DNA of 64,000 bases from Eutreptiella sp. 'Long Island Sound 2002'. Lineage: Eukaryota > Euglenozoa > Euglenophyceae > Eutreptiales > Eutreptiaceae. The stretch covers positions 36,286,497-36,350,496 of the forward strand of contig OZ038388.1 of NCBI GenBank assembly GCA_964036045.1. The letters are read 5' to 3'. Of the stretch, positions 19,817-32,725 are shown one piece after another; the first letter of the stretch is position 1; each line of letters begins with the position of its first letter. The position numbers and the translations under genes are program-made. Under the pieces are notes generated by a model that did no database searches, was not told the origin of the DNA, and was given only the letters and a program-made list of their open reading frames with translations.

Positions 19817-19841
19817 CTACGTGCGTATAGGGCCGCCTAAG
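19817..19841 (+). repeat. Right terminal inverted repeat
   Basis: The 25 bp begin CTACGTGCG and end GGGCCGCCTAAG. The repeat is followed by the CCACA duplication at 19842-19846. Confidence 0.9.
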
Positions 19842-19878
19842 CCACAAGCCACCCGCTCCTTTCTCGCCACAGCCTACC

Positions 19879-22873
19879 ATGTAAGACCGCTCATCGCCGT
19901 CCCAGGACTCCCCCTCTCCCGCCCCCGACACCAGTCGAGGTGGCGCCATCCGTCGGGGGCCCTTCCCCATGTTTCTGATGGAAATTGCCTAGTCCGACGA
20001 CGCTGACCGTCTCCTACGAGAGCTGGACATGTTGAAGGATGGCGCACTAGCGCCGCGGATACAGCCATCCGGGCCACCGACACCGCCCTGGCTGACTTAT
20101 GTGACGCCCTGCGATGGACAGCTGCCGACGGCGACATCCAGGCTATTACAGCCGTGACGGGGGCGTGGACGCCAAGGGGACTCCTGCTCACAGCCACCGT
20201 TACGGTTGCCGCAGGCCCGTCTGACACGAAGGTCATCGAACACGTTCCCCTGTCGCTGGTACAAGGAGGCCCGCTACTGGAGTATGTATCCAAGGACCCT
20301 GAGGCCCTCACAGCAGCACTCGTCACGCGATGGAGTCCAAGCCATGTTCCGATCTCAGCGTCACGCCTTCGCAGCCAAGTCTTCAAAGGCCTGTACACGG
20401 CCCGAGAACAGCCTCCGTCCATCGACACTACCACTCCTCCAGACATCCAAAGCCAAAAGGTCTCCCACAAGATTCACAAGCCCATCAGCCAGTTCCTTGC
20501 CCCCCACCTCAGGCCGTCGTGGGACCGCCTCCGCACCCGCGAGGTGGTTGCGGCCTTTTGGGCGCTGCCCAATGACGTGCATGCGGTCGTGCAAGCGGCC
20601 CATATCCCGACAGCAGACTTCGTCCCGCTGAAGTTCGGGCTTCTGGCATGCGCCTCCTCCATCTGCCTCACTGGACAGTGCACGCCAGCCCCGGTTTCCA
20701 CGCCCCCGGCCCTCGCCAACAAGGGCATGTGGACCCCCGAGCAGCTGCGGCCGCTGCTCGAGTGCTCGGTCCTGCCAATCCGCAGCGTGGAGCTGCTGCA
20801 TCAGATCAATCAGGCTGGCGAGCATTCCTGGGCCACAGCCCCCACCTTCGCCCTGCTGTAGGCCGGCATCGCCGACACCGCCAGCCCCCCCCCACTCACG
20901 CCGCCCAGCCACGCACCTTACCTCACCAAAGGCCAGGCAGCACCCAGCCCCGCCGGCACTCTGTTCGCCACGACGGCGTTCACCCCGGCGTCAGCCCTAT
21001 ACAGGTCCCAGGACAAGCCCGCCCCTACGGGGGCCGAGCAATCGCCTTCGTCGCTGTTGCCCGAGTAGACCAGGCTTTCTTTCAGCCTCCTTGAGCCCGC
21101 CTCCCAAGTCCAACCGGCTGCCGCGGACCCCACGCCTCCGGAGTCGCCAGCCCCGGCCGTCGGGTCAGCCCCCCCTAGCCCCTCCCAGTTGGGGGAGCCC
21201 TTCGTCCCGGACCTGGACGTAACGGCCTACTCCACCGATTACGCTCAACTGCGTGACCAGTACGAGGCCCAGCAGCAAGAGCTGGCCGTGGCACGGGGCG
21301 ACCTGGAGTCCCTCACGCGGGATTTGGACATGGTCCGCACCGAGCGGGACAATGCCCAGCAGCAAGTCCAACGTTCTGCCGCGGCGCAGCGGCAGGCCGA
21401 AGCCGTTCGGCTCAACAACTTCATCAGGTCCCTACCCCCCCTCTTGTCCATCGCCACCAGACTCCGCGGCCTCCCGTCCACGCCGCCGGCGTTCGCCAAT
21501 GCCGTGCGCAGTGCGGTTCCGGCCTCTTTCGAATTGCCTACCCCCGGCTCTCAGCAGTTCCTGGTCCTCGTGCTGGTCATCCTTGCCGCGGCCGTCCTCA
21601 CCTCGCCCCAGGCACCCGACCTCGAGGATATGGCCGACGTCCTCCGCAGGGCTATGCCTGCGCCGAGGCCCGTGCTGGTCCCGGAGACCCCTACGCGTGC
21701 CCCCGGTTTGTCGTTCGCCATCCCGGACCCGATCCCTAAGCCCAGAGCGGCTACTGCCCTCCGGGCGCCGGGCGCTGCTCCCCAGCCGCCGTCGCCTACG
21801 GCTTCGCCCATTGATGTCGCACTGGCCTCCCTACTGGAGTGGATCCCGGAGATCCCCAAAGGCTGTGCAGAAGAGGTGCACACGCATTCCACCTCCAGCT
21901 TTTCCGCTAGTACGGCGCGAGCGTCAGCACCCTCCCGCAGTCCCCAATTCGGGATCAGTGGGCCTGGGTCCGCAGCCATGCACCCAGTTTGCCCGGCATC
22001 GCGGACGTCTTGCGCACCTTCCTCGCCAGCCCCTCTCCTGTCCAGCAGGTTGCTGACAGTCCAGCCGCCTCCCCAGCCGAAGCCGCAGCCGCCAGCCAGG
22101 CACAGGGCGCGGCCAAAAAGAAGGGGTTTATGCCCCAAAAAAATGATCCGCAGACCTTCTCAAAGACCCTGTGGGTCGGCTGGCAAGAAGTCGACGATCC
22201 CCCGTCGGGAGAAGTCGACGCGGGACTCCTTGGAGGCATCCTCCGGGATAAATTTGGCGCCGGCCTGTCGTCCATTTCGGACGAACAACTCAACCATAAG
22301 GCCAAGTTCACGATTGTCGGAATCCGACCCGCTGAGTATGACAGAGGCATGAGACTAACGAGACAGCACACCGCTCGCGGCTGGCGAGTGACCTGGGCCG
22401 AATCCAAAAAGCAGCCGTACACTCCTTGGGTGCTTGACCCTGACGGAGACTACCCTGCCCGAAAGACCCATCGAGGGAGTCGCGGGCAAAAGCACCGCCG
22501 TCCGCGGGAGCCATAAGATCAGGTGGACCTCATGGCGACGTCGAAATCAGAAGGAGAACCAAACCCCAAGTACCAGCGCAGGTACAGCCCCCGCCGCTCG
22601 GACAGGTCCCCGTCCTGCCACCGCAGCCCTGGCCATCGCCGAGATAGCCCGCCGCCGAGGCGTCGCAGAGCGTACCGCAATGAGCCCCGCGCGCATTCCA
22701 GCCGCCACGACCACCATGCAGCAGCCCCCCTCCAGCCCTACCCGTACTCGGGGGACCCCCACGACCCCCGAGTGGCCATGGCCCACAACCCCTACGCTCC
22801 CCCGCCCTGGAACCCCCTAGCCGACCCCCACCGCTACCAGCCGTACTTCGGTCGGCATCCGAGGGACCGGTAG
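19879..22873 (+). pseudogene. ORF1 of LINE copy 2, broken
   Basis: This aligns throughout with ORF1 of copy 3. The ATG is followed at once by TAA (19882). Further in-frame TAGs are at 19990, 20859, 21066 and about 21908, each at a Gln (CAG) position of copy 3, and a TAA is at 22514. Frameshifts are near 20050 and 21882. The coiled-coil segment and the Arg/Ser-rich tail are still readable. The stop at 22871 is TAG where copy 3 has TAA, and ORF2 begins 8 bases later, as in copy 3. Confidence 0.88.
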
Positions 22874-22881
22874 CCTGTGAC

Positions 22882-25800
22882 ATGGCGAGTCGCAACGAAC
22901 ACATCCCCGACGCTGTGTCTCGGCTCCGCCACTCCCGCCTCGACGGCGTCCCCCACGTCCGGGACCTGCACCTGGGCGCATACACTCCCTGCTCCCCTCC
23001 CAGAGAGTGGGGCCTGGTACCGATGCCGGCCCGAAGCGCTGCCCAGTTCATCCCGCCCCCCTACGCCCTGGAAATGTGCCTACACCTGCCAGCGGGTGTG
23101 CACTACTACCGGGTGTGCAGCGGGACGGACTGCTGGCCCCGCGACGTTCTGTCGTTGGTGGACTCCGTGCACTGCGTGCAAGTGTCTGGTTCCCATCAGA
23201 TACATCTCTGCCGCAAGGGCATGCCCCCAACCTCCCTCATCCTGCCCGAGCACCACCACGTGGTCCTCCCACAGTCCTTGCACAGCCGTGTCTCTGTCAC
23301 GGCCAGAGGCCTCACCCGGGCCAGTGTCTTGGCGATAGCGGCCAGGTACCACCGCCGGCACCTCCGCAAGTGGGTGCGGGGCCTGCCTCACGCCCTCCCT
23401 GTGGCCGTGGTCCGCAAGCTGACCCGGCACCCAGCCACTGCCGGCTCTTGCCCTGATCCACCCCTTTCCAACCGCGCGTCGCCACGCCCGGACATAATGA
23501 CCCTCAACGTGCAGATGTCCTGCGACCCAAGCTCCGCGCCCTGGACGTCCTGGGGCGCGAGTGCCAGTACCCGCTAACCCTACACATTCAAGAAGCTGGT
23601 CCCCTGATCGTCCAACGGGTACACCCCCTATACCACACCCTCCAAGCCCCAGCGAAGGTGGCTGGGGGATGAGCTACCCTCCTCTACAGGACCCCGGACC
23701 TGGCCGTGACCAGCCACAGCGCCCACCCCTCAGGGCGAGCCCTGATCACTCACTTCACCATGGCGGGCGTGGCCCACTGCCACGCCAACGTGTATTTCCC
23801 GGCCGACGGGGACCTCGACACCCTCCAGGAAATCCTGGATTGGGTGTACCCATACCTCCTCCTCACCCCGGCCAGGGTTCTTGTCCTGACAGGGAACCTG
23901 AACGCCAATTGTCATTGGGTCTCGCACCTCCCTATCTCTCCCGCCTCACTCTGTGACCTCGTCCTACCCACGCTCGCGCGCCTCGGGATGCGCCGTTTAC
24001 ACCCCCTTGCTGAGGCCCCCACGTGGGTGAGCCCGCAAGGCTTCGCACGTGCCCTTGACCACATCTTCCTCGGCACCCCTTCGGAAGCTGCCCACACCAC
24101 GGAGGTGCGCTCCGATTCCAGTTTCCCGTCTGACCATCTGCCGGTGACTGCCACCCTCCATGACCTCCCACCGGCGCCCCAACTGGTGTGCCCGTCGAAA
24201 AAGGGCCGCTTCCCCATCCCGCGGGAGCCCCTCGCCAGCCAACTCCGCACCCTTAACGACACCTTTCGAGCCAAGCTCACCCCGCCGCCCCCAGGCACGC
24301 CCAGCGCACTGCCGCGCTATACCGAGGTGACCTCAGCGCTATACACCGCGGCTGCGGCGGCCTTCGGGCCCCTCGTCTCGAGCCAGCCGGTGCCGTCGGC
24401 GGTACGCGTCCACGTCACCAACCTGCGACGCTACACCCTCGCCCACCCGGATTGGGCGTCCCAGTCGTCGCACCTTGTGGAGGTCGCCTGCCTCAAAGAG
24501 CAGATCCGGGCGGCCTGGGATGTCATCCTCCTGGAGAAGGATGTAGGGCTGGCGCCCCTACCCACCGCCCCCGGCCAACCCACCAAATTGGACTACCGTC
24601 GCACTTTGGGAGCGCAATATGTGACCCCGGCGGATCCTGTCTACGTGGTGGGCGTCCCAGTGCCACTCCATCAGCAAGCCGCCGTTGCGTTGGACAAGCT
24701 GCGCCAGAGGCACCTGGCCCCTCTTGAGGCACTCTCGTTCGCGCGCGTCCATGCCATCACGGGATGGGCCGGCAGCTCGCTCGGCCCACCGCCTTGCGCT
24801 ACCATTGCCAACCTACGCGCCATCATCCACCGAGCGGCGGCCACCGTACCGTACCACGATTTGCTGGAGTACCGGCTGTTCGGACAGTTGGAGGACACCC
24901 AGTTTACGGTGATCGTGGACTTGATCAACGGCATTCTTAGTGGGGTGCCCATGCCCCAAGCGCACTCTGCGGATTTCATCAACCTTCCGAAGAAGACGCC
25001 ACACGGCCTTATCGCAAACGGCAGGCCGCTCACCAATCTGGCCACGGTATGGAAGCTCATGGCCGCCCTCATTAAAGACCACTACCAGCCCCGCCTGGTT
25101 GAGGGCGGCATCCTGCCGCCCTACCAGTTCGGGATGTCCCCGCATTGCTCCTCCGTGGAGCTCCTCCGCGTCCTCCACGATGTATGGTGGGACCGCTGGA
25201 GGCGACGCCTCGAGGCGTGGGTCCTGTCGGACGATGTCCGCCATGCGTACGGCTCCATCAACCACACCACCGAGTACGCCGTCCTGACCGCGGCAGGGAT
25301 CTCCCAGCCGACGCCGCGACCCTTCAGCACCATGACCGCGCCCTCGAGGTGCACATGGGAGGGGCTGACGGGCGTTCCCCATCCTCCACCCGCCTGGGCG
25401 CCGGCACGGGGCAGGGATGCCCCGCGTCCGGCATGAAGTACTGCATATATGGCGAAGTCCGAGGACACGAAGCCTGCCGTTCCGTCCCCCCCACCGACAC
25501 CCCCGCGGGCCCGCTGAACCGGGTTCTCCTGATGGATGATACCCAGTAGCTACCCGGTGACCGCGGCCACCTGCCCGCCCTCGCCAGCGGCATTGAACGG
25601 GCAGGTCGCCTCACCAACCTCCAGCCTGACCCGACCAAAACGGTCTTGGTCGGCACGGACATGCGCAATGGCTGGGTCCATTTCCTCAAAGACACAGTGT
25701 ACCTCAACGGCCACCCAGTGCGGTGTGCCACAAGCCAGGACTACGTCCGCGTCCTTGGCCGCCACGCCCTCCCCCACCTTTTCCACCCCTTCGACTCCCG

Positions 25801-28175
25801 GTGCCTGTTCTCGGGCACCCGCGCCGCATGCCGGGCGCTCCGCGCCCCGAGGCTGCCCGCCCACTACCCCCTCGCCATGTTCGTCGCCAAGTGCCATGGG
25901 ATAGTCAACTGGTTCACCAGTGTCCGCCCCCCCTCCTGCGGGGCCATGCGCCTGCTGGACGCTATGGCCGCCTCGGCCATGCGCGCCACTGCTGGGTGGG
26001 CCCTCTCCACCTCTGCCCATTTCCTCCGCGAGATCCCCGAAGGAGGGATCGGCGTTTCCCCGGCTCCGGTCATTGGGTTCGCTAACTTCCTCAGCGTCTA
26101 CATCCGGCACCTGAACCACCCCAACCCCCTGGTCCGCCGGTCCACTCGTTACGGGCTCCTGATTGCCCTCTGGCGGTTCCACCCCTCCCAGCCTCGCCTC
26201 ACCTCAGCGCTCGGGCTCTGGTGTGCTGCCCACCCCACGGACCACGACCTGTTCGTCGCCCTATGCCACCAATGCGACATCTCCATCCACTTGCCCCCCG
26301 ACGGCCATCTACCGGACCATACTCCCCATGTGATGGCCCTGTCGTCCCCTGGACTCGAGGTCCACGACACCCATGCGTGGATGCTTGCAGGCCATCGCAG
26401 TGCGGAAGACGCACAACAGAAGGGATGGCCCTGGGTATCACCTCGCCCCACTTCACCGGTCGGCACGGCTCCCCCGGTTGGGCGTTGCCACACGGTGACT
26501 GCGACCGTGCCCACGTTCTCGTGGCTCCCCGAGAACTATGGGATCCTCCACGACGCGTCGTGGTGCCCGAAGACCCGGCGCTGCGGCGGGGCTGTGGCGG
26601 TGTTCTGCCCCGTCACCCTCCGGTACCAGGTGTACCCCGTCCCCATCCCCTTGCGGCTGGACAATGCCTACACGGCGGAGCTGTACACGGCGTGGGTGGC
26701 CCTCACCGCCAGGGGACCCTCGACCGACCCTGCCTTCGGCTTCTGGTCCGGTGCATGGCACTTTGCAGATAGCAAAGGATACATCACCGCCCAGGAGGGA
26801 CGCCGAGAACCAGAGGACTCGCTGCAGGGGGACCTCATACGAGCGTGCCGCAATATGACCCGCGGTCACGCTCCCCCCCGCCACCCCTATTAGCATATTG
26901 CCGGCACCTGGCTCGATGCCCTGCTGGACCAGGTGGATGAGGCGGCAGGACGCGCTGCGGACACCTGCCCCGACACCGTGGGGTGGCTCAGCCCCCTGCA
27001 AGAACCCCGCACCTGTTTCTCCCAGGCGGGCCTCCAGGTCCACGACGCCCTACCTCACGCACGCCGCGCCCTGCTCGCCTCCCACCACGCCTACTCTACG
27101 GCTCCCCTGCCTCAGCGCCACCCCGCCCTCAGCGAGTACGCCACCGCCGTCAGCCATGGCCTCCTCACGTGGGGAGACCACCTCACGGTCAGCGGCATCC
27201 GCCTCTCCCTGTTCCCCCCCAAGGACACACCCTGTCCCCTCTGCCTCCTACCCGCCCCCGGGGACCACATCCTCTCGTGCCCGCTTGACCCGCTCCTCCG
27301 CGCCCACTACCATCGGTGGCTTGCAGCCCGGCTCTCCCAGAGGTGTCGTGCCTGGCGCCACTGTACGCCCACTGCTTGGGGTACCCTCGTCCTTTGGGGC
27401 GACGAGCCCTTCATGCTGGCTGTGGATGGCTCCCCAGCCCACCACACCACTCGCCACCTACACTATCGGCTGTCTCGGAGCCATCTCCCCGCCGCACAGG
27501 GATGCCCTGCAGCACAGGGGTCTGCGTCCTGCGCATCTCCGTCGCCTTCTCTGCGACGTCATCCTCACTACCGTCCTCCTACACAAGCGGCACACGGTGC
27601 CCGTCCTGCCCCTTGCCGACCACTTCTCCCCACTGACGAGGGTCCCTGTGAACCAGTCCCTCGCCGGCCGCCCTCCGCAGGCGTGGTATCACGTGGCCAA
27701 GTGGGCCCCAACGCCTGGGTCGCCCAGGTGGCCAGCCTGGGACGTCATCCTGGGCCTATGGCTGTCAGGAGACCTCCTCCTGGCCCCCAAGGTGAAGACC
27801 GCCAAATCTGCCCGGGACAAGTGCAGTCCGTACCGAGTCCTGTATGTGTACAACGAGACGAACCAGATTCCGCCGGCCGTACGACAGAAAATAGGACTGG
27901 AGACCTATGACGTGATCATCTTGGACAGTCTCGGCCGGCACGGGCTTGCCCCCCATCTCCCGGATCGACGCCGCCTCTGGGCCATCCATTACGGTGGCAA
28001 TGAACGGAGCCTGGAGGCCGGTCTCCGTGGAGATGTGATCCCCTCGTGGTGTGCCGCACTACATTCGGCGTTCTCGGCCATCCTTACTGCGGCTTCCCAA
28101 GGCCCCCGCACGGTCTTCAAGGACGTGCACGTGGCCCTGGGCCGGCCCGCCCCGTGGCCTTATCCCTCCCGGTGA
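22882..28175 (+). pseudogene. ORF2 (endonuclease-RT-RNase H) of LINE copy 2, broken
   Basis: Endonuclease, reverse transcriptase, RNase H, zinc-knuckle and C-terminal parts are all recognisable in the same order as copy 3. Defects relative to copy 3 are a 1-bp deletion near 23519, TGA at 23670, a 1-bp deletion near 25309, TAG at 25547 (Trp in MDDTQW, right after the catalytic Asp pair), TAG at 26891 and a 1-bp insertion near 27450. In the endonuclease the GDLN motif has become GNLN, a loss of a catalytic acidic residue. The copy cannot move itself. Confidence 0.9.
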
Positions 28176-28586
28176 CCCGTCCTCGACCTCCCGCGCCCGG
28201 ACCGTTCCGGTACAGCGCGCAGTCGTGCCAGACCGTGCTCCTTGTCTGGCGACGTCCTAAGCCAGGGGTGATGCCCCGGGAGACCCACATCTTCCGTGCC
28301 CGTTGATCTTGGAACGCTGACCCGGGTGGATCCAGGATAGGTCGGAGCGGTTGGTGGCCGGGACCGGAGAGCAGATTGGACCGTAGCGTTGTTGTACACC
28401 GGCGTTGTGACCCAGACGGCCTGCTGGGAGGAGCGTTCTCGGGTGTGCGACGAGATTAGTCTTACTCTAGCGGAGGTAAGACGGAGGACTCCCTCGGCAG
28501 TGCCTGCGTAGGGCCCCCGAGGGACGACGCCACGGCTCACCATACGTGGGACCACGGCAGGCGCTCCTCCTCCTCGTCCTCCTCCT
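28176..28586 (+). other. 3' untranslated region and (CTC)n tail of LINE copy 2
   Basis: About 410 bases colinear with 48299-48707 of copy 3 end in CTCCTCCTCCTCGTCCTCC-type repeats that run directly into the satellite at CCCCCACAG. Conservation between the copies is good, as expected for the template region that LINE reverse transcriptase recognises. Confidence 0.75.
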
Positions 28587-30669
28587 CCCCCACAGCACTG
28601 GACACTGGGTGTACTGCACGGTACCCCACCAGCCTTTATGAAACAACTTCCCCCCTCCTCCCCCACAGCACTGCACATTGGGTGTACTACACGGTACCTC
28701 ACCACCCTTTATGGAACAACCCCCCACCCCTCCCCCACAGCGCTGCACATTGGGTGTACAACGCGGTACCCCACCAGCCTTTTTGGAACATCCCCCCCCC
28801 CCCTCCCCCACAGCACTGTAGACCAAGTGTACTACACGGTACCCCACCAGCCTTTATGGAACAACCCCCCTCTCCTACCCCACAACACTGCACACTGGGT
28901 GTACTACACTGTACCCCATCAGCCTTTATGGAACAACCCCCGTCCCCTACCCCACAGCACTGCACACTGGGTGTACTACACGGTACCCCACCAACCTTTG
29001 TGCAACAACCCCCCTCCCCTACCCCACAGCACTGCACAATGGGTGTACTACACGGTACCCCACCACCCTTTATGGAACAACCCCCCTCCCCTACCCCGGA
29101 GCACTGCACAATGGGTGTACTACACGGTACCACACCACCCTTTACGAGACAACCCCCCTCCCCTACCCCGGAGCACTGCACACTCGGTGCACTAAACGGT
29201 ACCCCATCAGCCTTTATGGAACACCCCCACTCCCTTCCCCCACAACACTGGACACCGGGTGTACTACACGGTACCCCATCAGCCTTTATGGAACGCCCCC
29301 CCCTCCCCCACAGCACTGTACACCAGGTGTACTACACGGTACCCCACTAGCCTTTATGGAACGCCCCCCCTCCCCCACAGCACTGTACACCAGGTGTACT
29401 ACACGGTACCCCACGAGCCTTTATGGAACGCCCCCCCCTCCCCCACGGCACTGCACACCAGGTGTACTACACGGTACCCCATTAGCCTTTATGGAACGCC
29501 CCCCCCTCCCCCACAGCACTGCACACCAGGTGTACTACACGGTATCCCATCAGCCTTTATGGAACACCCCCCCCCTCCCCCACAGCACTGCACACCGGGT
29601 GTACTACACGGTACCCCATCAGCCTTTATGGAACGCCCCCCCCTCCCCCACAGCACTGTACACCAGGTGTACTACACGGTACCCCATCAGCCTTTATGGA
29701 ACGCCCCCCCCCTCCCCCACAGCAGTGTACACCGGGTGTACCACACGGTACCCCACCAGCCTTTATGGAACGCCCCCCCCCGCCCCCACAGCACTGCACA
29801 CTAGGTGTACTACACGGTACTCCATCAGCCTTTATGGAACACCCCCCCCCTCCCCCACAGCACTGTACACCAGGTGTACTACACGGTACCCTATCAGCCT
29901 TTATGGAACGCACCTCCCTCTCCCACAGTACTGTACACCAGGTCTACACGGTACCCCATCAGCCTTTATGGAACGCCCCCCCCTCCCCCACAGCACTGCA
30001 CACCAGGTGTACTACACGGTACCCCATCAGCCTTTATGGAACACCCCCCCCCTCCCCCACAGCACTGCACACCGGGTGTAATAGACGGTACCCCATCAGC
30101 CTTTATGGAACGCCCCCCCCTCCCCCACAGCACTGTACGCCAGGTGTACTACACGTACCCTATCGGCCTTTATGGAACGCCCCCCCTTTCCCCCACAGCA
30201 CTGTACACCGGGTGTACTACACGGTACCCCACCAGCCTTTATGGAACGCCCCCCCCTCCCCCACAGCACTGTACACCAGGTGTACTGCACGCCACCCCAT
30301 CAGCCTTTATTGATGCTCCCCCCTCCCCCACAGCACTGTACACCAGGTGTACTACACGGTACCCCACCAGCTATTATGGAACGCCCCCCCCTCCCCCACA
30401 GCAATGCACACCGGGTGTACTACACGGTACCCCACCAGCCTTTATGGAACGCCTCCCCCTCCCCCACAGCACTGCACACCGGTTGTACTACACGGTACCC
30501 CACCAGCCTTTATGGAACGCCCCCCCCTCACCCACAGCACTGCACACCAGGTGTACTACACGGTACCCCACCAGCCTTTATGGAACGCCCCCCCTTTCCC
30601 CCACAGCACTGTACACCAGGTGTACTACACGGTACCCCACCAGCCTTTATGGAACGCCCCCCCCTCCCC
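28587..30669 (+). repeat. 68-bp satellite, block 3 (about 31 units)
   Basis: The first 9 to 10 units resemble block 2 (GCACATTGG, GAACAACC). From about 29250 onward units become uniform and resemble blocks 4 and 5 (GTACACCAGG, GAACGCC). The block ends in a C-run at the start of the second LINE family. Reading frames of 180-300 residues across it are periodic artefacts. Confidence 0.95.
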
Positions 30670-32725
30670 GCGGACGGAGCCGGTGTATGCCTTAGCTCTG
30701 CGAGTGGTGACCACCTTCGCGCTGACCAAGGCAGATTTCGTCCTGGACGTGGTCCCAGCAGTGGGTCTCAATCTGGAGGCATGCCAGCGGCTGTCGGATG
30801 GCATCCACAGGCGCGCTCTGGGGCTGCCCCGCAGCTTCCCCAGAACCCTGCTCTATCGACCGCTACGTATGCTGGGTCTGCATGCGCCCAGGCTGCAGGA
30901 CCGTCACGCGGTCCGGTTTGTGCACACTTTATTGGGCGCCCTCAACTGCCGCAGTAGCTATGTCGCTGACCTTCTGCGACATGAGCTGGGCCATAAGGCG
31001 TGGGTCCCGCAAGCGTACTCCGACGCCCACGTGCTGCACTCACTCCTCGAGGCGTGGCAGCTGCAGCTGGTCCTGCTGCCGGCAGCACACGTGCCGCCAA
31101 CAGCCATGCATGTGAGCCTGCACCGGGCCCCGGAAGGCCCTCAAGTCGTGGTGGCTTCTGATGGGGCATGCGGCCAGCGATCGCTGGCGTATGCGGCAGT
31201 CCTTGCAGACGCCCGCGGGGTGTTTGCAGAGGCGTGGTCTGCAGTGGCAGTAGAGGACCCGTACCCATGGGCAGCGGAATGGTTCGGTAGATACCTGGGG
31301 CTCGCTGTACTCCGCGAGATGCGCCTTCCTCTAGCCACGCGAGTGCTGGCCCTGGCGGACAACACCCACGTCACCACCGAAGGGGAGGATCACACCGTGT
31401 CGGACAGCCCGTATGTCGATAACCTGCGGGTCCAGTACGCGGCCGGACTGCACCTCTGGCAAGCAGACGAAGTGTATGTGCCAGCTCAGCAGGACTTCGC
31501 GAGCGGTGCTCCTAGCCCCGCGCCGGGGCTAGCCGGCCTTCAGCACAGGGCGCACAGTCTGGCGACGTCGCGGATGTCGGACGTGGAAGAGGGCCCCATG
31601 CCATTTGCAGCGGACGTCGGAGGCGTGGCGGTACTCACGACGGGGGGCGTGCCGTATCTGCGTCACTCTGTGGCCATGGAGCGCCGGTACGAGCAGTTAG
31701 CACCAGCGATGCCGCACCTGGATGCCCTCTTGCACCGCGACCCGGCGGCTGGGACGTCGTGGGAGCGAGTGGTTCAGGAGGCCCGTTTATCCAAGGACGC
31801 CCTCAACGTGGCCACGTGGCTCCGGGCAGCCCGGACGATGGCGACAGCCCCAGACAACGTCTTCAACTGCCCGTTCTGCGAACAGTCGTGTGCCGGATGG
31901 GGCCAGCACCTACTGGCAGCATGTGGCAAAGTGGCTCTGGCCGTACAAGCTGGCTTTCGTGCGCTGGTACTCGCGGCAGCGCCCGGTGCAACAGTGCCAG
32001 AGTGGGTGACCACCACGTGGGTACGCCTAGGGCGTCCCAGTGGTGACAGCCTGCACCTGGTCCTGCGGGCCGACCATGAGGTGACAGCGACGTGGCCACC
32101 AGCGCGCCCCCACACAGTATACGTCACGTGGTCGGGGATGCTCATGGGCACATGCGCGGAAGCGTCACGCTGGCTTACGGCAGCTCGTAGAGACAGCCTG
32201 GCCAGCGCCTACCTGGAGGCACTGGCCACATATGCCCGGTCAGCAGCCTGGGATCTGTTCTGGACTACATCCAATGGTCCAGTGAGCGGGTGGACGCATG
32301 GGCTGTCGTGGCAACACGCCGCGTGCCTGTCCGCATTGCTGCACCTGTACGACCGCGCTGTCACAGCGCTGGCGGAGTCCCCAGGCCTGGGCGTGGCAGC
32401 CCTGGCGGAACCAGAGTTCCCTCTGGGTTCAGACGGGCAGCACTGTTCAGTGCTTGTCGTGATTGGTGGCGGACAGGCGCCTGCCTGGGAAGGAGCCGCT
32501 GTACACCGCTGGAGCCTGGCGCGGCTGGACGCCCAGCCAGAACATGTGCATGTTCGTGTTGGAGACCGATTCTGGATGTCTGCGCCGGAAGGAACAGTGC
32601 CGCAGGGGCTGGCGGAGGCGCTAATGGCCCTGTCAGCAGTGGTGCCAGGCAGCTCCACAGTGGTCCGCGCCAGGGGAGACCCCGATGCCCCTCCCGGGGG
32701 TTCGGGCCCGGCGGCGTCGGAGTGA
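30670..32725 (+). CDS. C-terminal part of LINE family 2 ORF2 (RT thumb, RNase H, zinc knuckle)
   Basis: About 685 residues are open to the TGA at 32723, with no internal stop. The first 65 residues (LSDGIHRRALGLPRSFPR, YRPLRMLGL) resemble the thumb and connection that follow the LINE reverse transcriptase. RNase H follows, with Asp in VVASDGACG (about 31147), Glu in AAEWFG (about 31270) and Asp in LALADN (about 31350). A zinc knuckle of the C-x2-C-x-H-x4-C type is at 31868-31924 (CPFCEQ ... HLLAAC). About 260 residues of unknown function end the protein. The frame is continuous with the upstream satellite frame, but this is accidental. The frame is well preserved, so the insertion is probably recent. 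Confidence 0.75.

Larger units (their letters stand above)
13321..19841 (+). mobile_element. 6.5-kb DNA transposon of unrecognised superfamily
   Basis: It has 25-bp terminal inverted repeats starting CTTAGGCGGCCC (13321-13345 and 19817-19841, 24 of 25 identical) and a 5-bp duplication, CCACA. It carries two genes on the plus strand (A: 14099-16405, B: 16615-19163) with short GT-AG introns. Nine copies of a 16-bp palindrome, GGGCACTGCAGTGCCC or variants, are spread over introns and flanks. Among known cut-and-paste families a 5-bp duplication is typical of Transib, but Transib ends begin CACWATG, unlike here. Both genes look intact, so the copy could be autonomous and recent. Confidence 0.88.
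12574..28586 (+). mobile_element. LINE family 1, copy 2 (full length, decayed, carrying a nested DNA transposon)
   Basis: The 5' end CTGGTGACCTGGCACCAG and the 3' (CTC)n tail match copy 3. After subtracting the nested 6521-bp transposon and its 5-bp duplication, the length is about 9.49 kb, almost the same as copy 3 (9.47 kb). This confirms both ends. Both reading frames are disrupted, so the copy is dead. Satellite units flank it on both sides. Confidence 0.9.

Noticed and set aside
13321-19841. Assignment of the DNA transposon to Transib because of the 5-bp duplication
   Set aside because: The ends begin CTTAGG rather than CACWATG, and no RAG1-like catalytic core is recognisable in gene A or B.
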